Source: an uncultured Neomegalonema sp.
GTDB lineage: Bacteria > Pseudomonadota > Alphaproteobacteria > Rhodobacterales > Rhodobacteraceae
Assembly: GCA_937928005.1 (NCBI GenBank)
Contig: CALFVD010000184.1
Location: 1 to 32,878 of the forward strand
DNA: 32,878 nt
Reading direction: 5' to 3'
Position numbers and translations under genes: made by a program. The notes below the pieces were generated by a model. The model worked only from the letters and a program-made list of their open reading frames with translations, was not told the origin of the DNA and did no database searches. Shown one piece after another: positions 1 through 8,359 of the stretch (positions are counted from its first letter, which is position 1; each line of letters starts with the position of its first letter).

Positions 1-534
1 GGCGCGTAGGCGGGCCGGGTTGGTGAGGAACCGTCGCATCTGCTGTCCCATCACCACCCATAGGCTGATCGAGGGTATATTGACCGCGCCAAAAAGGACG
101 GCGATCAACAGCATTGAGCTGATGTCCTGCGAAGGGGCATAGACCGTGACGGCGCTGATCGCCATCGCCCATGCCTTTGGATTGACCCATTGGAAGGCGG
201 CGGCCTGTAGGAAGCTGAACGGTTTGCCCGCTTCCGCGCCCGGTGTTGGCGGCGCGGCATTGGCGATCTTCCACGCGAGGTACAGCAGATAGACGACGCT
301 GGCGATCTTCAGTGCTGTATAGGTCCACGGGAAGGCAACGAACACGCCCGCAAGGCCAATACCGACCGTTCCGACCATAAAGATAAAGCCGAGGCCGACG
401 CCCAGCATATGCGGCAAGGTGCGGCGAAACCCGAAATTCGCCCCCGATGCCATGAGCATCAGATTGTTCGGCCCCGGCGTGATCGAGGCAACGAAGGCGA
501 ACTGGACGAAAAGAAACAGAAGATTGTATGTCAT
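1..534 (-). CDS. LysE/RhtB-family amino-acid exporter (partial, C-terminus off the window)
   Basis: Reading the minus strand from the ATG at 534 gives 178 uninterrupted codons that run off the left edge, so the last 30 or so residues of a normal 205-210-residue protein are missing. The N-terminus begins MTYNLLFLFVQFAFVASI and carries the family signature SITPGPNNLMLMASGANFG, followed by a GVGLGF glycine-rich helix, a second membrane pair near residues 65-90, and FQWVNPKAWAMAISAV. These are hallmarks of LysE/RhtB translocators, inner-membrane proteins that export amino acids or related metabolites. The substrate cannot be told from sequence. It is transcribed away from the permease at 956, sharing a 421-base divergent spacer with it. 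Confidence 0.9.
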   Translation of the reverse strand, partial: MTYNLLFLFVQFAFVASITPGPNNLMLMASGANFGFRRTLPHMLGVGLGFIFMVGTVGIGLAGVFVAFPWTYTALKIASVVYLLYLAWKIANAAPPTPGAEAGKPFSFLQAAAFQWVNPKAWAMAISAVTVYAPSQDISSMLLIAVLFGAVNIPSISLWVVMGQQMRRFLTNPARLRA

Positions 535-955
535 AGCGCAAGGATAGCGCGTTCTGGGTGATCAATCTCCATCTCTCTTCCAGGATTCCGGGCCTTCCCA
601 AACCAGTTTTGCCAGACGAGTTTGCTGCGCTGCGTCCAACTTCGGTTTGCATCCCGAACCCGCCCCGGTTTAATCGGGCGGCATCTGCGTCCCGGATCGT
701 CGGTGACGTCGCCAAACAAGTTGCGTGACCCGCCTCAACGCAAGCCTGTTTGTTCCGGGCCTGTCCAGTCGCGGCTTCGCCGCCACCTCCTTCGAGACCA
801 GGAATAAACCACAATTGAAGTGTACAGCCCTTGGTGCGAAACATGGCTCAGGTTTATCGCAAATGGCTATAGTGTATAGGTGATGAGCGAACTCTCACTC
901 GAAATCATTTGTGTCGTGTAATGTAATCGGCAGGCGAGTCCGTGAGGGGGATGGC
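535..955. other. Divergent intergenic region between the LysE-type exporter and the permease
   Basis: This spacer must hold the promoters of both flanking genes. The short open frames inside it (for example 622-807 plus and 531-719 minus) have no recognisable family and no convincing ribosome-binding site, so I read the stretch as non-coding. It contains a GC-rich inverted repeat, CCGCCC at 660-665 with GGGCGG at 676-681, of unknown meaning. The part from about 800 to 900 is more AT-rich and is the likeliest promoter area for the plus-strand genes, but I could not place boxes with confidence. Confidence 0.5.
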
Positions 956-2356
956 ATGGCGGTGGTTGTGGACGGTATGCGTGAAATGGGTCTGCGCGAC
1001 CGATTAACGGCATTTGCGGTCCTGACATTGATGGCGTGTGAGTTGTTATGGCTGGCCCTTGGGTGGACACCTTTCAGGATTATGGCATTCGTGGCGATGA
1101 TCGCGGTCGCTCCCTTGTCAGTGCATCGGTTGGGCGGGCGCGAGGCGTATCTGCTGACGTTATGCGCTACATTGACGGCGCTTATAATCTGGCTGCACTT
1201 GGAGCCGATAACGGCAATCTACACGGCGCTGGAGCAGGCTGCGTTCCTGATGGCGTTCATATTGCTTATTGGATTGATGCAGCAGGCGGCGATAACGAGT
1301 GCGGCAATCCTTGAATGCGGAACATTTTTGACGAAGCAGCGGGCTGGGCGAAGGTATTTTGCGCTGTTCGGCGGCACGCATATCATGGCGCAGTTATTCA
1401 ATCTGGGTGTGGTCAGCTTGTTAGCCCCATTAATCAAACGCGGGACAGAAGGGGACGATGCGCTCAACCCGCTGCGCGAGCGGCGGCAGCTCAATGCGAT
1501 GCTGCGCGGGTTTGCGTGGTGTGTGGTTTGGTCGCCCACGGCGGTTGCACCCTTAGTGCTGTCAACATTATTGCCAGAGGCAAAGCGGGGACCGTGGATC
1601 GCCGCTGGGGTTGTGATTGCGATGACAGTCATGCTGGTTGGGTATTTCGAGGACCGCTGGCAATGGCGCGCCTATCAACCCTCACCGAACAGCGTGCGCC
1701 CGGCTTTCCCTGCACGAGCCTATGGTGATTTTGCTTTGGTCTGTGCGGTGCTGGTGGCGTTGACCGTCGGGGCGATGTGGCTATTCGATGGGACGGTGGT
1801 TTTCGGGTTGATGGTTGCCTCGCCGATCATCCTTGTCGGATGGTTGATGGTCCAGAAGAACGGCGATACCGGGGCGGTAGGCGCGCGGTTGAGTGAGATC
1901 GCGTTGGTTCACTTGCCTGCGGCTGCGCCCTTGGCCGTAACGCTAGCTTGCTCAGGATATGTGGGAAGGGCGGCGGCGGCGCTGATACCCGCTGCTGAAT
2001 GGGCGGATGCGCTGAGGTTAGAGGCATGGCCGGGGTGGTTGTTCCTATTGTCGCTGTCCGTTGGGGTGGCGGCGCTGAGCCAATTTGCGCTGTCGCCGAT
2101 TATGATGGCGGTATTCTTTGGGTCGTTAATCGCATCCGTACCGGTTTTGCCGGTCGATGTGACATGGGCGGCGCTGGCGATATCTTGTGGCTGGGCGCTG
2201 TCGATGACGATTTCGCCATTTGCGACCGTGATCTTGATGGTGGCGCAATCGACAGGACATACTGGGCGCGAAATGGCATGGGAATGGAATTGGCGGTTCA
2301 GCCTTTTGACCGTTGGTGTGTTGGCTGTCGCATTCAGGTGGCTCGCCGGACATTGA
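956..2356 (+). CDS. Polytopic inner-membrane protein, probable permease of unassigned family
   Basis: A 466-residue hydrophobic protein with roughly a dozen predicted membrane segments spread over its length. I place the start at ATG 956 because a purine-rich GTGAGGGGG lies just upstream; a GTG at 911 would add 15 polar residues without a better ribosome site. A paired-helix segment (ILLIGLMQQAAITSAA, then GGTHIMAQLFNLGVVS) and a second proline-containing region (AWCVVWSPTAVAPLVLST) have the repeated-half look of ion-transporter (IT) superfamily permeases. I do not recognise a named family or substrate. It lies 43 bases ahead of the MarC gene on the same strand, so the two are probably co-transcribed. 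Confidence 0.75.
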   Translation: MAVVVDGMREMGLRDRLTAFAVLTLMACELLWLALGWTPFRIMAFVAMIAVAPLSVHRLGGREAYLLTLCATLTALIIWLHLEPITAIYTALEQAAFLMAFILLIGLMQQAAITSAAILECGTFLTKQRAGRRYFALFGGTHIMAQLFNLGVVSLLAPLIKRGTEGDDALNPLRERRQLNAMLRGFAWCVVWSPTAVAPLVLSTLLPEAKRGPWIAAGVVIAMTVMLVGYFEDRWQWRAYQPSPNSVRPAFPARAYGDFALVCAVLVALTVGAMWLFDGTVVFGLMVASPIILVGWLMVQKNGDTGAVGARLSEIALVHLPAAAPLAVTLACSGYVGRAAAALIPAAEWADALRLEAWPGWLFLLSLSVGVAALSQFALSPIMMAVFFGSLIASVPVLPVDVTWAALAISCGWALSMTISPFATVILMVAQSTGHTGREMAWEWNWRFSLLTVGVLAVAFRWLAGH

Positions 2357-2399
2357 AGACTGGACTAGCGGCGACGGTCGATCCGTCCTAGAGGGGCGT

Positions 2400-3029
2400 A
2401 TGTTGGAACATGCCATTGTCGCCTTCGCGACCTTTTTTGCCACTATAGGCCCGCCGGATGTAGCGGTCGTTTTCGCGACCTTGACCCTGCGCAATACGCC
2501 GGATGAACGATTTCGGCTGGCGGTGAAAGCAATCCTCGTTGGCTCCGCAATCCTGCTGTTCTTCGCGTTTCTGGGTAAGCCGTTGCTGACCTATCTCGGC
2601 ATATCGCTGCCCGCGATGCGGGTTGCCGGGGGCATTTTGCTGCTACTGATCGCCATAGACATGGTTTTTGCGCGCCATTCAGGCGCAACCTCGACGACTG
2701 ATGATGAGGTGACGGAGGCCGTAGGGAGCGATGATATATCGGTCTTTCCGGTTGCAACGCCGCTGATCGCAGGGCCGGGGGCTATTGGTGCGGCAATTCT
2801 GTTGGTGGCACAGGCGGATGGCGACCCGATGCGGATCGTGCCGATCATCGGGGCGTTGCTCGCTGTTCTGGCCGTGACATTTGTGCTGATGATCCTTGCG
2901 GCACAAGTGCAGCGCGTGTTGGGAATGACGGGTGTGCAGGTGGTGACGCGGGTGATGGGGATATTGCTGGCGGCACTGGCGGTGCAGTTTCTATTCGATG
3001 GGATCAAGAATAGTGGTCTGCTCGGATGA
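2400..3029 (+). CDS. MarC-family integral membrane protein
   Basis: A 209-residue protein with about six membrane helices. The diagnostic MarC stretch FPVATPLIAGPGAIGAA lies around residue 118, after a hydrophilic loop rich in Asp and Glu, and the N-terminus (TFFATIGPPDVAVVF) is the usual first helix with paired prolines. The start is ATG 2400, preceded by GAGGGG; an upstream in-frame ATG at 2313 lies inside the preceding permease gene and adds 29 polar residues. MarC proteins are small inner-membrane proteins of unsettled function; the name comes from the mar region, but a role in antibiotic resistance has not held up. It overlaps the next gene by four bases (ATGA), indicating translational coupling. 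Confidence 0.88.
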   Translation: MLEHAIVAFATFFATIGPPDVAVVFATLTLRNTPDERFRLAVKAILVGSAILLFFAFLGKPLLTYLGISLPAMRVAGGILLLLIAIDMVFARHSGATSTTDDEVTEAVGSDDISVFPVATPLIAGPGAIGAAILLVAQADGDPMRIVPIIGALLAVLAVTFVLMILAAQVQRVLGMTGVQVVTRVMGILLAALAVQFLFDGIKNSGLLG

Positions 3030-3763
3030 CAACTGAGTTCATCGTCCTGCTGGCGCTCGGTGCGGTGGCCGGAGGGTTCATCAATGGCTTGGCGGGCTTT
3101 GGTACAGCTTTGTTCTCACTGGGGTTTTGGCTTCATATCATGGAGCCACCGCAGGCAGTTCTGGTCGTGCTGGTCATGTCGATCATCAGTGGTGTGCAAG
3201 GCGTCATTCTTGTGCGCGAGTCGATCCAATGGCCGAGACTAGGGCGGTTTATGGTGCCCGCTCTGTTTGGTATCCCTATTGGAACGGCGTTGGTGGTCTG
3301 GATTGATCCGCGTATGTTAAAGCTGGTGATTGCGGCGTTTCTGATCCTCTACGGGCTGTTCTTTGCCTTTCGTAAGGAATTGCCCGCCATGACGCGCCCG
3401 ACGCCGGTTATCGACGGCGGGATCGGTTTTGCCGGGGGCGTGTTAGGCGGATTGGCCGGGTTATCGGGTGCGCTGCCGACGATGTGGTGTGCGATGCGGC
3501 CTTGGCCGAAGGCGGAGCAGCGGGCGGTGCTGCAACCCTATAATTTCGCGATTCAGGTCGTGGCGGTGCTGATTTTCGCGATACAGGGGGCGTTTACGCG
3601 CGAAACACTGGTAATCCTCGCCGTGACGACACCGTTTGCATTGGGGGCGGCGCAAATAGGTATCGCCATCTTCAAGCGGATGGAGGATACGGCGTTCCGG
3701 CGTCTTCTGATCGTGTTGATGCTGGTATCCGGGACGATTCTGATGGCGCGCGAGTTGCTGTGA
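3026..3763 (+). CDS. TauE/SafE-family (sulfite/organosulfonate exporter-like) membrane protein
   Basis: 245 residues, with two homologous halves of about four helices each, as expected for TauE/SafE (formerly DUF81). The first half has GGFINGLAGFGTALFSLGF and the second GGIGFAGGVLGGLAGLSGAL followed by PTMWCAMRPWPKAEQRA, the characteristic duplicated glycine-rich motif plus the cytoplasmic loop. Members are linked to export or uptake of sulfite, sulfoacetate and other small anions across the inner membrane, but substrate cannot be assigned here. The ATG overlaps the MarC stop by four bases, so it is the last gene of a three-gene transport operon (956-3763). Confidence 0.85.
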   Translation: MTTEFIVLLALGAVAGGFINGLAGFGTALFSLGFWLHIMEPPQAVLVVLVMSIISGVQGVILVRESIQWPRLGRFMVPALFGIPIGTALVVWIDPRMLKLVIAAFLILYGLFFAFRKELPAMTRPTPVIDGGIGFAGGVLGGLAGLSGALPTMWCAMRPWPKAEQRAVLQPYNFAIQVVAVLIFAIQGAFTRETLVILAVTTPFALGAAQIGIAIFKRMEDTAFRRLLIVLMLVSGTILMARELL

Positions 3764-4432
3764 AGTCGGACGCGCGGACGACTCATAGGCGTATGACGCT
3801 TGATAATAATCATCAAAAAGCATCTTGCGGTGATCTGCTTATAGGTCGTTTTACCAATCAGTATTGACCACGACAATGAACTCGATATCCGCGTGGTTCG
3901 TCACGGTGATCGTATCCATGACTTTCCAAAGCTTGCGTGAATTGACGCCGGAAATGTTGACATCGACGATGTCGCATTGGTAGGCGAAATACTTCTCGGA
4001 ACCGGAAATCAACGTCGGTGCGCCGTCCGTGGCCGTGACCTATTCATCCAGTGTCTTGCCAAAAACACGAGCTTTTTTGCTCTTCATGTCAGCGGGCTTC
4101 TTGATCGGCTGATCATTCGACAAGAGGATCGTACTGCCATAAGCTTGCCACCATAGGGTGATCGAACCGGTATCCTTGATGCCACCGGGTCCGACTGCTG
4201 CAGGGACTTCTTTGTCTTTGTATGGTTGGGCGGAATTATAGATTTCGACAGTGATATCGTAGACCGATATTTTTTGATTTCATCCTTGAACAACACGAGC
4301 AGGTTAAACCATTGCCGAAGTCGTTTGATCGGAACATATCTGGCTCGAAGATTGTGATGCTGCGCTGCACGGTGTTGACGCGCCCCGCTCCGCAGGAGTA
4401 GACGGTCGAGACGTATAGCCGAGGGATGCCCC
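3764..4432. other. 669-base gap before nuoA: contains the TRAP relic and presumably the nuo promoter
   Basis: Apart from the decayed solute-binding gene on the minus strand, I see no coding sequence here. The nuo operon must start from a promoter in or just after this stretch, most likely within 4280-4432. TTG-containing hexamers there (for example near 4290 and 4327) are not followed by a convincing -10 box at proper spacing, so I do not mark one. A short imperfect hairpin (TTGAT at about 3801 with ATCAA a few bases on) follows the TauE/SafE gene but is too weak to call a terminator. Confidence 0.5.
3821..4279 (-). pseudogene. Decayed TRAP-transporter solute-binding protein (DctP type)
   Basis: No intact gene lies here, but one minus-strand frame reads as a degraded periplasmic solute-binding protein of a TRAP transporter. 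From high to low coordinate it gives LWWQAYGSTILLSND, KKPADMKSKKARVFGKTLDE, then an in-frame TAG (4040-4042), then GAPTLISGSEKYFAYQ, NSRKLWKVMDTITVTNHADI and EFIVVVNTDW, a TAA (3851-3853), NDL, another TAA (3839-3841), and ADHRKMLF. The order matches the middle and C-terminal lobe of DctP proteins (typically AWWQAYGG..SN, KGKKVRVFG, SGSEQ.LAYQRG, SRKLWE, HADIEFIV.VN..WW). The N-terminal lobe and signal peptide are absent or scrambled; a TGA at 4280-4282 limits the readable frame. No dctQ or dctM genes are nearby. Ends are approximate. Confidence 0.72.
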
Positions 4433-4798
4433 ATGACTGACTTTTTAATGGATTACCTGCCGATCCTCGTCTTTATGGGGATTGCTGTTGGTATTGGGTT
4501 GGCTTTCATTTTTGCCGCAGCCTTCGCCGCCCCGTCTAACCCCGATCCTGAAAAGCTTTCGGCTTATGAATGCGGGTTCAACGCCTTCGATGACGCGCGC
4601 ATGAAGTTTGATGTACGTTTCTATCTCGTCGCTATTCTCTTTATCATCTTCGATTTGGAAGCTGCGTTCCTGTTTCCTTGGGCTGCGTCGTTCGGCACCA
4701 TTGGAATGTTCGGCTTCTGGTCCATGATGGTCTTCCTGTTCGTTTTGACGATTGGATTCGTCTACGAATGGAAAAAGGGCGCACTCGATTGGGAGTGA
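4433..4798 (+). CDS. nuoA: NADH-quinone oxidoreductase subunit A
   Basis: 121 residues with three membrane helices, the usual size for NuoA. The conserved loop between helices 1 and 2 is present ([20 protein letters not shown]), followed by the helix-2 motif [16 protein letters not shown] with its conserved acidic residues. NuoA (ND3 in mitochondria) is a membrane-arm subunit at the junction with the peripheral arm, next to the quinone site; its loop contributes to coupling quinone reduction to proton pumping. The ATG at 4433 has GAGGGA upstream. It is the first gene of the cluster and lies 25 bases ahead of nuoB. Confidence 0.97.
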   Translation: MTDFLMDYLPILVFMGIAVGIGLAFIFAAAFAAPSNPDPEKLSAYECGFNAFDDARMKFDVRFYLVAILFIIFDLEAAFLFPWAASFGTIGMFGFWSMMVFLFVLTIGFVYEWKKGALDWE

Positions 4799-4823
4799 GC
4801 CACCAGTCTGCAAGGGTGTTCGC

Positions 4824-5390
4824 ATGACCTCCACCGTCCTTGATCCGTCGGGTCAGCCCGTCTCTTCTGCGTCAGCCATGAGGGCGGGCGCGGATAAAGA
4901 AGTCACGACGCGCCAGCTCTCCAATGATTTGGCTGATAAGGGCTTTGTGTTGACCAGCGCGGAAGACCTCGTCAACTGGGGTCGTACTGGGTCGTTAATG
5001 TGGATGACCTTTGGTCTTGCATGCTGCGCCGTTGAGATGATGCATACCTCGATGCCGCGTTATGATGCCGAACGCTTCGGAATCGCCCCGCGCGCTTCAC
5101 CACGCCAGTCGGATGTGATGATCGTTGCGGGCACATTGACCAACAAGATGGCCCCTGCTTTGCGCAAGGTCTATGATCAGATGCCTGACCCGCGTTACGT
5201 GATCTCGATGGGGTCATGTGCGAATGGCGGCGGCTATTACCACTACAGCTATTCAGTGGTGCGCGGTTGTGACCGGATCGTTCCCGTTGATATCTACGTT
5301 CCCGGCTGCCCCCCCACGGCGGAGGCGTTGCTTTATGGTATCTTGCAGCTTCAGCGCAAAATTCGCCGTGTGGGCACCATAGAACGCTAA
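4824..5390 (+). CDS. nuoB: NADH-quinone oxidoreductase subunit B (N2 cluster subunit)
   Basis: 188 residues. NuoB (PSST) carries the terminal 4Fe-4S cluster N2, which hands electrons to ubiquinone. Its ligands are visible: the tandem cysteines in [13 protein letters not shown], the cysteine in [13 protein letters not shown], and the cysteine in [15 protein letters not shown]. The ATG at 4824 fits the family; an in-frame ATG at 4752 lies inside nuoA and would add 24 residues. The first 45 or so residues ([20 protein letters not shown] and onward) are a variable polar extension before the conserved core. Confidence 0.97.
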   Translation: MTSTVLDPSGQPVSSASAMRAGADKEVTTRQLSNDLADKGFVLTSAEDLVNWGRTGSLMWMTFGLACCAVEMMHTSMPRYDAERFGIAPRASPRQSDVMIVAGTLTNKMAPALRKVYDQMPDPRYVISMGSCANGGGYYHYSYSVVRGCDRIVPVDIYVPGCPPTAEALLYGILQLQRKIRRVGTIER

Positions 5391-5422
5391 ATGCAGGCGG
5401 ATTGAGAAAAACGGAGCCTGAT

Positions 5423-6058
5423 ATGGCCGACGACACCCTCGCCATCGACGATGATGCACTCGCCGATCATGGCGACCATATCTCCTCCTCGCTGGAGGAT
5501 GCCGTCTCGCGCTATGAGGTGACGGGCGGCGAGTTGACGCTGATCGTGCCGCATGATCGTATCGGCGAGGCGCTGACCTTCCTGCGCGATGACGGGCTGT
5601 GCCAGTATCGTACGCTGGTCGATATCGCCGGGGTTGATTGGCCCGCCCGCGAGAAGCGGTTCGATGTGGTCTACCATATGCTTTCGATGCGCCAGAACCA
5701 GCGTATTCGGGTGAAGACCTACCTGCGAGAAGACGAGATTGCCGAGAGTGTCGTCAATGTCTTCCCTGTCGCTGACTGGTACGAGCGCGAAGTCTACGAT
5801 ATGTACGGCATCCCCTTCGGTGGCCACCCGGATATGCGACGCATCCTCACGGATTACGGGTTCACTGGTTATCCGCTGCGCAAAGATTTCCCCGTCACGG
5901 GGTATAACGAGGTCCGCTACGACGAAGAAGCCAAGCGCGTCGTCTATGAACCCGTCAAATTGGTGCAGGAAATGCGCAGCTTCGATTTCATGTCGCCTTG
6001 GGAGGGTGCCGAATACATCCTGCCGGGTGATGAGAAGGCGGAGGAAAAGCCGTCATGA
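5423..6058 (+). CDS. nuoC: NADH-quinone oxidoreductase subunit C (30 kDa)
   Basis: 211 residues. NuoC is a peripheral-arm scaffold subunit without cofactors, packed against NuoD. The family signature is clear: [20 protein letters not shown] followed by [21 protein letters not shown] start at ATG 5423, preceded by GGAG; an in-frame TTG at 5402 would add only seven residues. The first 30 residues are unusually acidic ([17 protein letters not shown]), before the conserved domain begins around [14 protein letters not shown]. The C-terminus ends in a charged tail (EKAEEKPS). The stop overlaps the ATG of the following Uma2-type gene by four bases, so that gene is translationally coupled to nuoC. 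Confidence 0.97.
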   Translation: MADDTLAIDDDALADHGDHISSSLEDAVSRYEVTGGELTLIVPHDRIGEALTFLRDDGLCQYRTLVDIAGVDWPAREKRFDVVYHMLSMRQNQRIRVKTYLREDEIAESVVNVFPVADWYEREVYDMYGIPFGGHPDMRRILTDYGFTGYPLRKDFPVTGYNEVRYDEEAKRVVYEPVKLVQEMRSFDFMSPWEGAEYILPGDEKAEEKPS

Positions 6059-6645
6059 GCGCATCCGGTGCAGAACTGCCAACCAAATCCATGACGTCGG
6101 ACGAGTTCATCGCCTGGACCGTTCTTGAGAATCCGGGGCGGGTCGAATTGATCGACGGCTATGTCGTGCCGAAGGAAGATGGCGGCCCGATCGGCATGGC
6201 AGGCGACAATCCGCGCCACAATCTTGTCAAAGGTAGCGCGAAGGACGCGATCAAGGCGGCGATGCGAGGTCATGGCTGCCGTACCTACATTGATGGCGTC
6301 ACGGTGAAGATCAACGAAAAGGCGAGCTACATTCCTGATGTGCTGGTCGATTGTGCCGTTGATTTTGACCCGGAAAACCCCGTTGCCGTTGAGCCCGTGA
6401 TCGTTGTCGAGGTTCTGTCTGCATCATCGCATGTGAAAGACTCGGTAGAGAAATTGGATGGCTATTTTAGCCTACCAAGCATTCATCACTATCTCATCGT
6501 CGATGCGGTCAAGCGCCGTGTTGTCCTGCATTCGCGCGCTGATACCGGCATTGCCACCTCTATCCTGTACGGTGGCTCTGTCACACTCGATCCGCCCGGA
6601 TGTGTGGTCGATCTGGATGTTTTCTGGGAGGATATTCCATCGTGA
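6055..6645 (+). CDS. Uma2-family (DUF820) putative PD-(D/E)XK nuclease
   Basis: 196 residues matching the Uma2 family, a restriction-endonuclease-like fold abundant in cyanobacteria and scattered elsewhere, whose biological role is mostly unknown. The fold's elements appear in order: an N-terminal helix and strand ([15 protein letters not shown]), the catalytic [10 protein letters not shown] with its Asp, the [11 protein letters not shown] strand with the catalytic Glu, then [20 protein letters not shown], where the Lys and Tyr are typical. All expected acidic positions are intact, so activity is plausible. It sits inside the Complex I operon, overlapping nuoC by four bases (ATGA) and nuoD by four (GTGA). 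There is no link to Complex I assembly in what is known of the family. Confidence 0.88.
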   Translation: MSASGAELPTKSMTSDEFIAWTVLENPGRVELIDGYVVPKEDGGPIGMAGDNPRHNLVKGSAKDAIKAAMRGHGCRTYIDGVTVKINEKASYIPDVLVDCAVDFDPENPVAVEPVIVVEVLSASSHVKDSVEKLDGYFSLPSIHHYLIVDAVKRRVVLHSRADTGIATSILYGGSVTLDPPGCVVDLDVFWEDIPS

Positions 6646-7862
6646 ATGAGATCGTCACAGTTGGCCCCGCCGAGGGCGACCCGCATGTCGCGCGCAACTT
6701 CAATATCAATTTCGGGCCGCAACACCCGGCGGCCCATGGCGTCCTGCGCCTCGTTCTTGAACTCGACGGCGAGATCGTGGAGCGTGTCGATCCCCATATC
6801 GGCCTGCTGCACCGTGGCACAGAAAAGCTGATCGAGCAGAAGACCTATCTTCAGGCGCTGCCTTATTTCGACCGGCTCGATTACGTCGCGCCGATGAATC
6901 AGGAGCACGCTTTCTGTCTTGCCATCGAGAAGATGCTCGATGTCAATATTCCGCGCCGTGCTTCGCTGATCCGTGTTCTCTATTCTGAGATTGGGCGCAT
7001 TCTTTCGCATCTGCTGAATGTTACGACGCAGGCGATGGATGTGGGCGCGCTGACCCCGCCGCTCTGGGGGTTCGAGGAGCGCGAAAAGTTGATGGTGTTC
7101 TACGAGCGAGCCTGTGGTGCGCGCCTTCACGCGGCTTATTTCCGCCCCGGCGGTGTGCATCAAGATTTGCCGCAGGAATTGCTGGACGATATCTGGCAGT
7201 GGACTGAGGAATTCCCGCAGGTGCTAGACGATCTCGAAACCCTGCTGACCGAAAACCGTATCTTCAAGCAGCGCAATGTCGATATCGGTGTCGTCAGCCT
7301 CGATGAATGCGAGCAACTCGGCTTCTCTGGTGTCATGGTACGCGGGTCGGGCGGGGCGTGGGATTTGCGCCGGTCACAACCTTACGAGGGCTATTCCGAA
7401 TTCGACTTCCAGATTCCGGTTGGCAAGAATGGCGATTGCTACGATCGCTACATCATTCGGATGCATGAGATGCGCGAATCCACGCGGATTATGCGTCAGG
7501 CGCTTGAAAAGCTGGATACCTGCACTGGCGATCCTGTGATGAGCATCGACGGCAAGATCGTGCCACCGCGCCGCGCCGAGATGAAAGGGTCGATGGAAGC
7601 CCTAATCCATCACTTCAAGCTCTATACCGAAGGCTTCCGCGTGCCGGAGGGCGAAGTCTATACGGCTATTGAAGCGCCTAAAGGCGAATTCGGCGTTTAC
7701 ATGATTTCGGATGGGTCGAACAAACCCTACCGCCTGAAAATCCGCGCCCCCGGCTTCCCCCATCTCGCCGCGATGCACCATATGTGCAAGGGTCACATGC
7801 TGGCCGATGTCAGCGCGATCCTTGGGTCGCTGGATATCGTATTCGGGGAGATTGACCGATGA
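6642..7862 (+). CDS. nuoD: NADH-quinone oxidoreductase subunit D (49 kDa, quinone-binding)
   Basis: 406 residues. NuoD lines the ubiquinone cavity with NuoB and derives from the large subunit of NiFe hydrogenases. Visible signatures are [20 protein letters not shown] near the N-terminus, [16 protein letters not shown], and [20 protein letters not shown] further on. The C-terminus ([11 protein letters not shown]) is the usual NuoD ending. The only start that fits is GTG 6642: it overlaps the Uma2 stop as GTGA and gives an N-terminus of normal length. The ATG at 6646 is in another frame. The stop overlaps the next gene as ATGA. Confidence 0.97.
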   Translation: MNEIVTVGPAEGDPHVARNFNINFGPQHPAAHGVLRLVLELDGEIVERVDPHIGLLHRGTEKLIEQKTYLQALPYFDRLDYVAPMNQEHAFCLAIEKMLDVNIPRRASLIRVLYSEIGRILSHLLNVTTQAMDVGALTPPLWGFEEREKLMVFYERACGARLHAAYFRPGGVHQDLPQELLDDIWQWTEEFPQVLDDLETLLTENRIFKQRNVDIGVVSLDECEQLGFSGVMVRGSGGAWDLRRSQPYEGYSEFDFQIPVGKNGDCYDRYIIRMHEMRESTRIMRQALEKLDTCTGDPVMSIDGKIVPPRRAEMKGSMEALIHHFKLYTEGFRVPEGEVYTAIEAPKGEFGVYMISDGSNKPYRLKIRAPGFPHLAAMHHMCKGHMLADVSAILGSLDIVFGEIDR

Positions 7863-8338
7863 AACGGGTAGCGTTCGTTGTCTTAGCTTCTGTGTTCGCG
7901 GCCACAGCTACTTATGCGCAGCAATCCGGCGAACCATCCTTGAAGCAACTCGAACTCGACGGGTCGCGCGGTTATGCCGTGGTTCTCGATGGTGAGGGTA
8001 ACGAACATTATTGTGAGGCCAAAGTCGGGCGTGATGCGGTCGATCTTGGCCCGTGCAAACCATTGCGCCTTCTTGCGCCGTTGAACTCTGAAACCCGTGA
8101 CGTTCAACTACCATCTACACCAAGCGTATCGCCCGCCAAACGTAGCGTCATTGCCTTGTTTGAGCGCAATCGCTGCACCCTTGCTTATGCTGACCTCAAG
8201 GCTGCGCTTGAATCCCTTGGCGCGCGCCAACGCCAGATTATTGGCGAAACCATCTCGGAAATGACCGATCGTGGCGAGATTGCCGATGATGCGGTGCGCG
8301 AGCGCGCCGTGCTCAAAATCGGCGACCGCTGTAGCTGA
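7859..8338 (+). CDS. Small exported protein of unknown function between nuoD and nuoE
   Basis: 159 residues, not recognised. It opens with a clear Sec signal peptide: a basic MKR start, a hydrophobic stretch [14 protein letters not shown] and a probable cleavage after TYA, before QQSGEP. The mature part contains four cysteines (HYCEAK, GPCKPL, NRCTLA, and a C-terminal RCS), which suggests two disulfides in the periplasm. The second half looks helical ([16 protein letters not shown]). The ATG overlaps the nuoD stop (ATGA), so its translation is tied to nuoD. Reading frames of unknown function are known between nuo genes in Paracoccus and Rhodobacter; whether this corresponds to one of them needs alignment. 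Confidence 0.8.
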   Translation: MKRVAFVVLASVFAATATYAQQSGEPSLKQLELDGSRGYAVVLDGEGNEHYCEAKVGRDAVDLGPCKPLRLLAPLNSETRDVQLPSTPSVSPAKRSVIALFERNRCTLAYADLKAALESLGARQRQIIGETISEMTDRGEIADDAVRERAVLKIGDRCS

Positions 8339-8359
8339 CCTCCCGGAGAAAGACGACCC

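Noticed and set aside
622-807. Short plus-strand frame in the lysE-permease spacer
   Set aside because: Arg/Pro-rich translation, no recognisable motif and no ribosome-binding site; treated as intergenic.
3800-3818. Small hairpin TTGAT/ATCAA after the TauE/SafE gene
   Set aside because: Only five AT-rich pairs with no proper T-run; too weak to call a terminator.
4084-4434. Minus-strand frame of 116 codons upstream of nuoA
   Set aside because: This frame is shifted from the one carrying the DctP motifs; the shadow frame has no family features, while the neighbouring frame explains the sequence as a pseudogene.
5387-5827. Minus-strand frame of 146 codons opposite nuoC
   Set aside because: Looks protein-like in composition but is only the complement of nuoC, with no own context or ribosome site.
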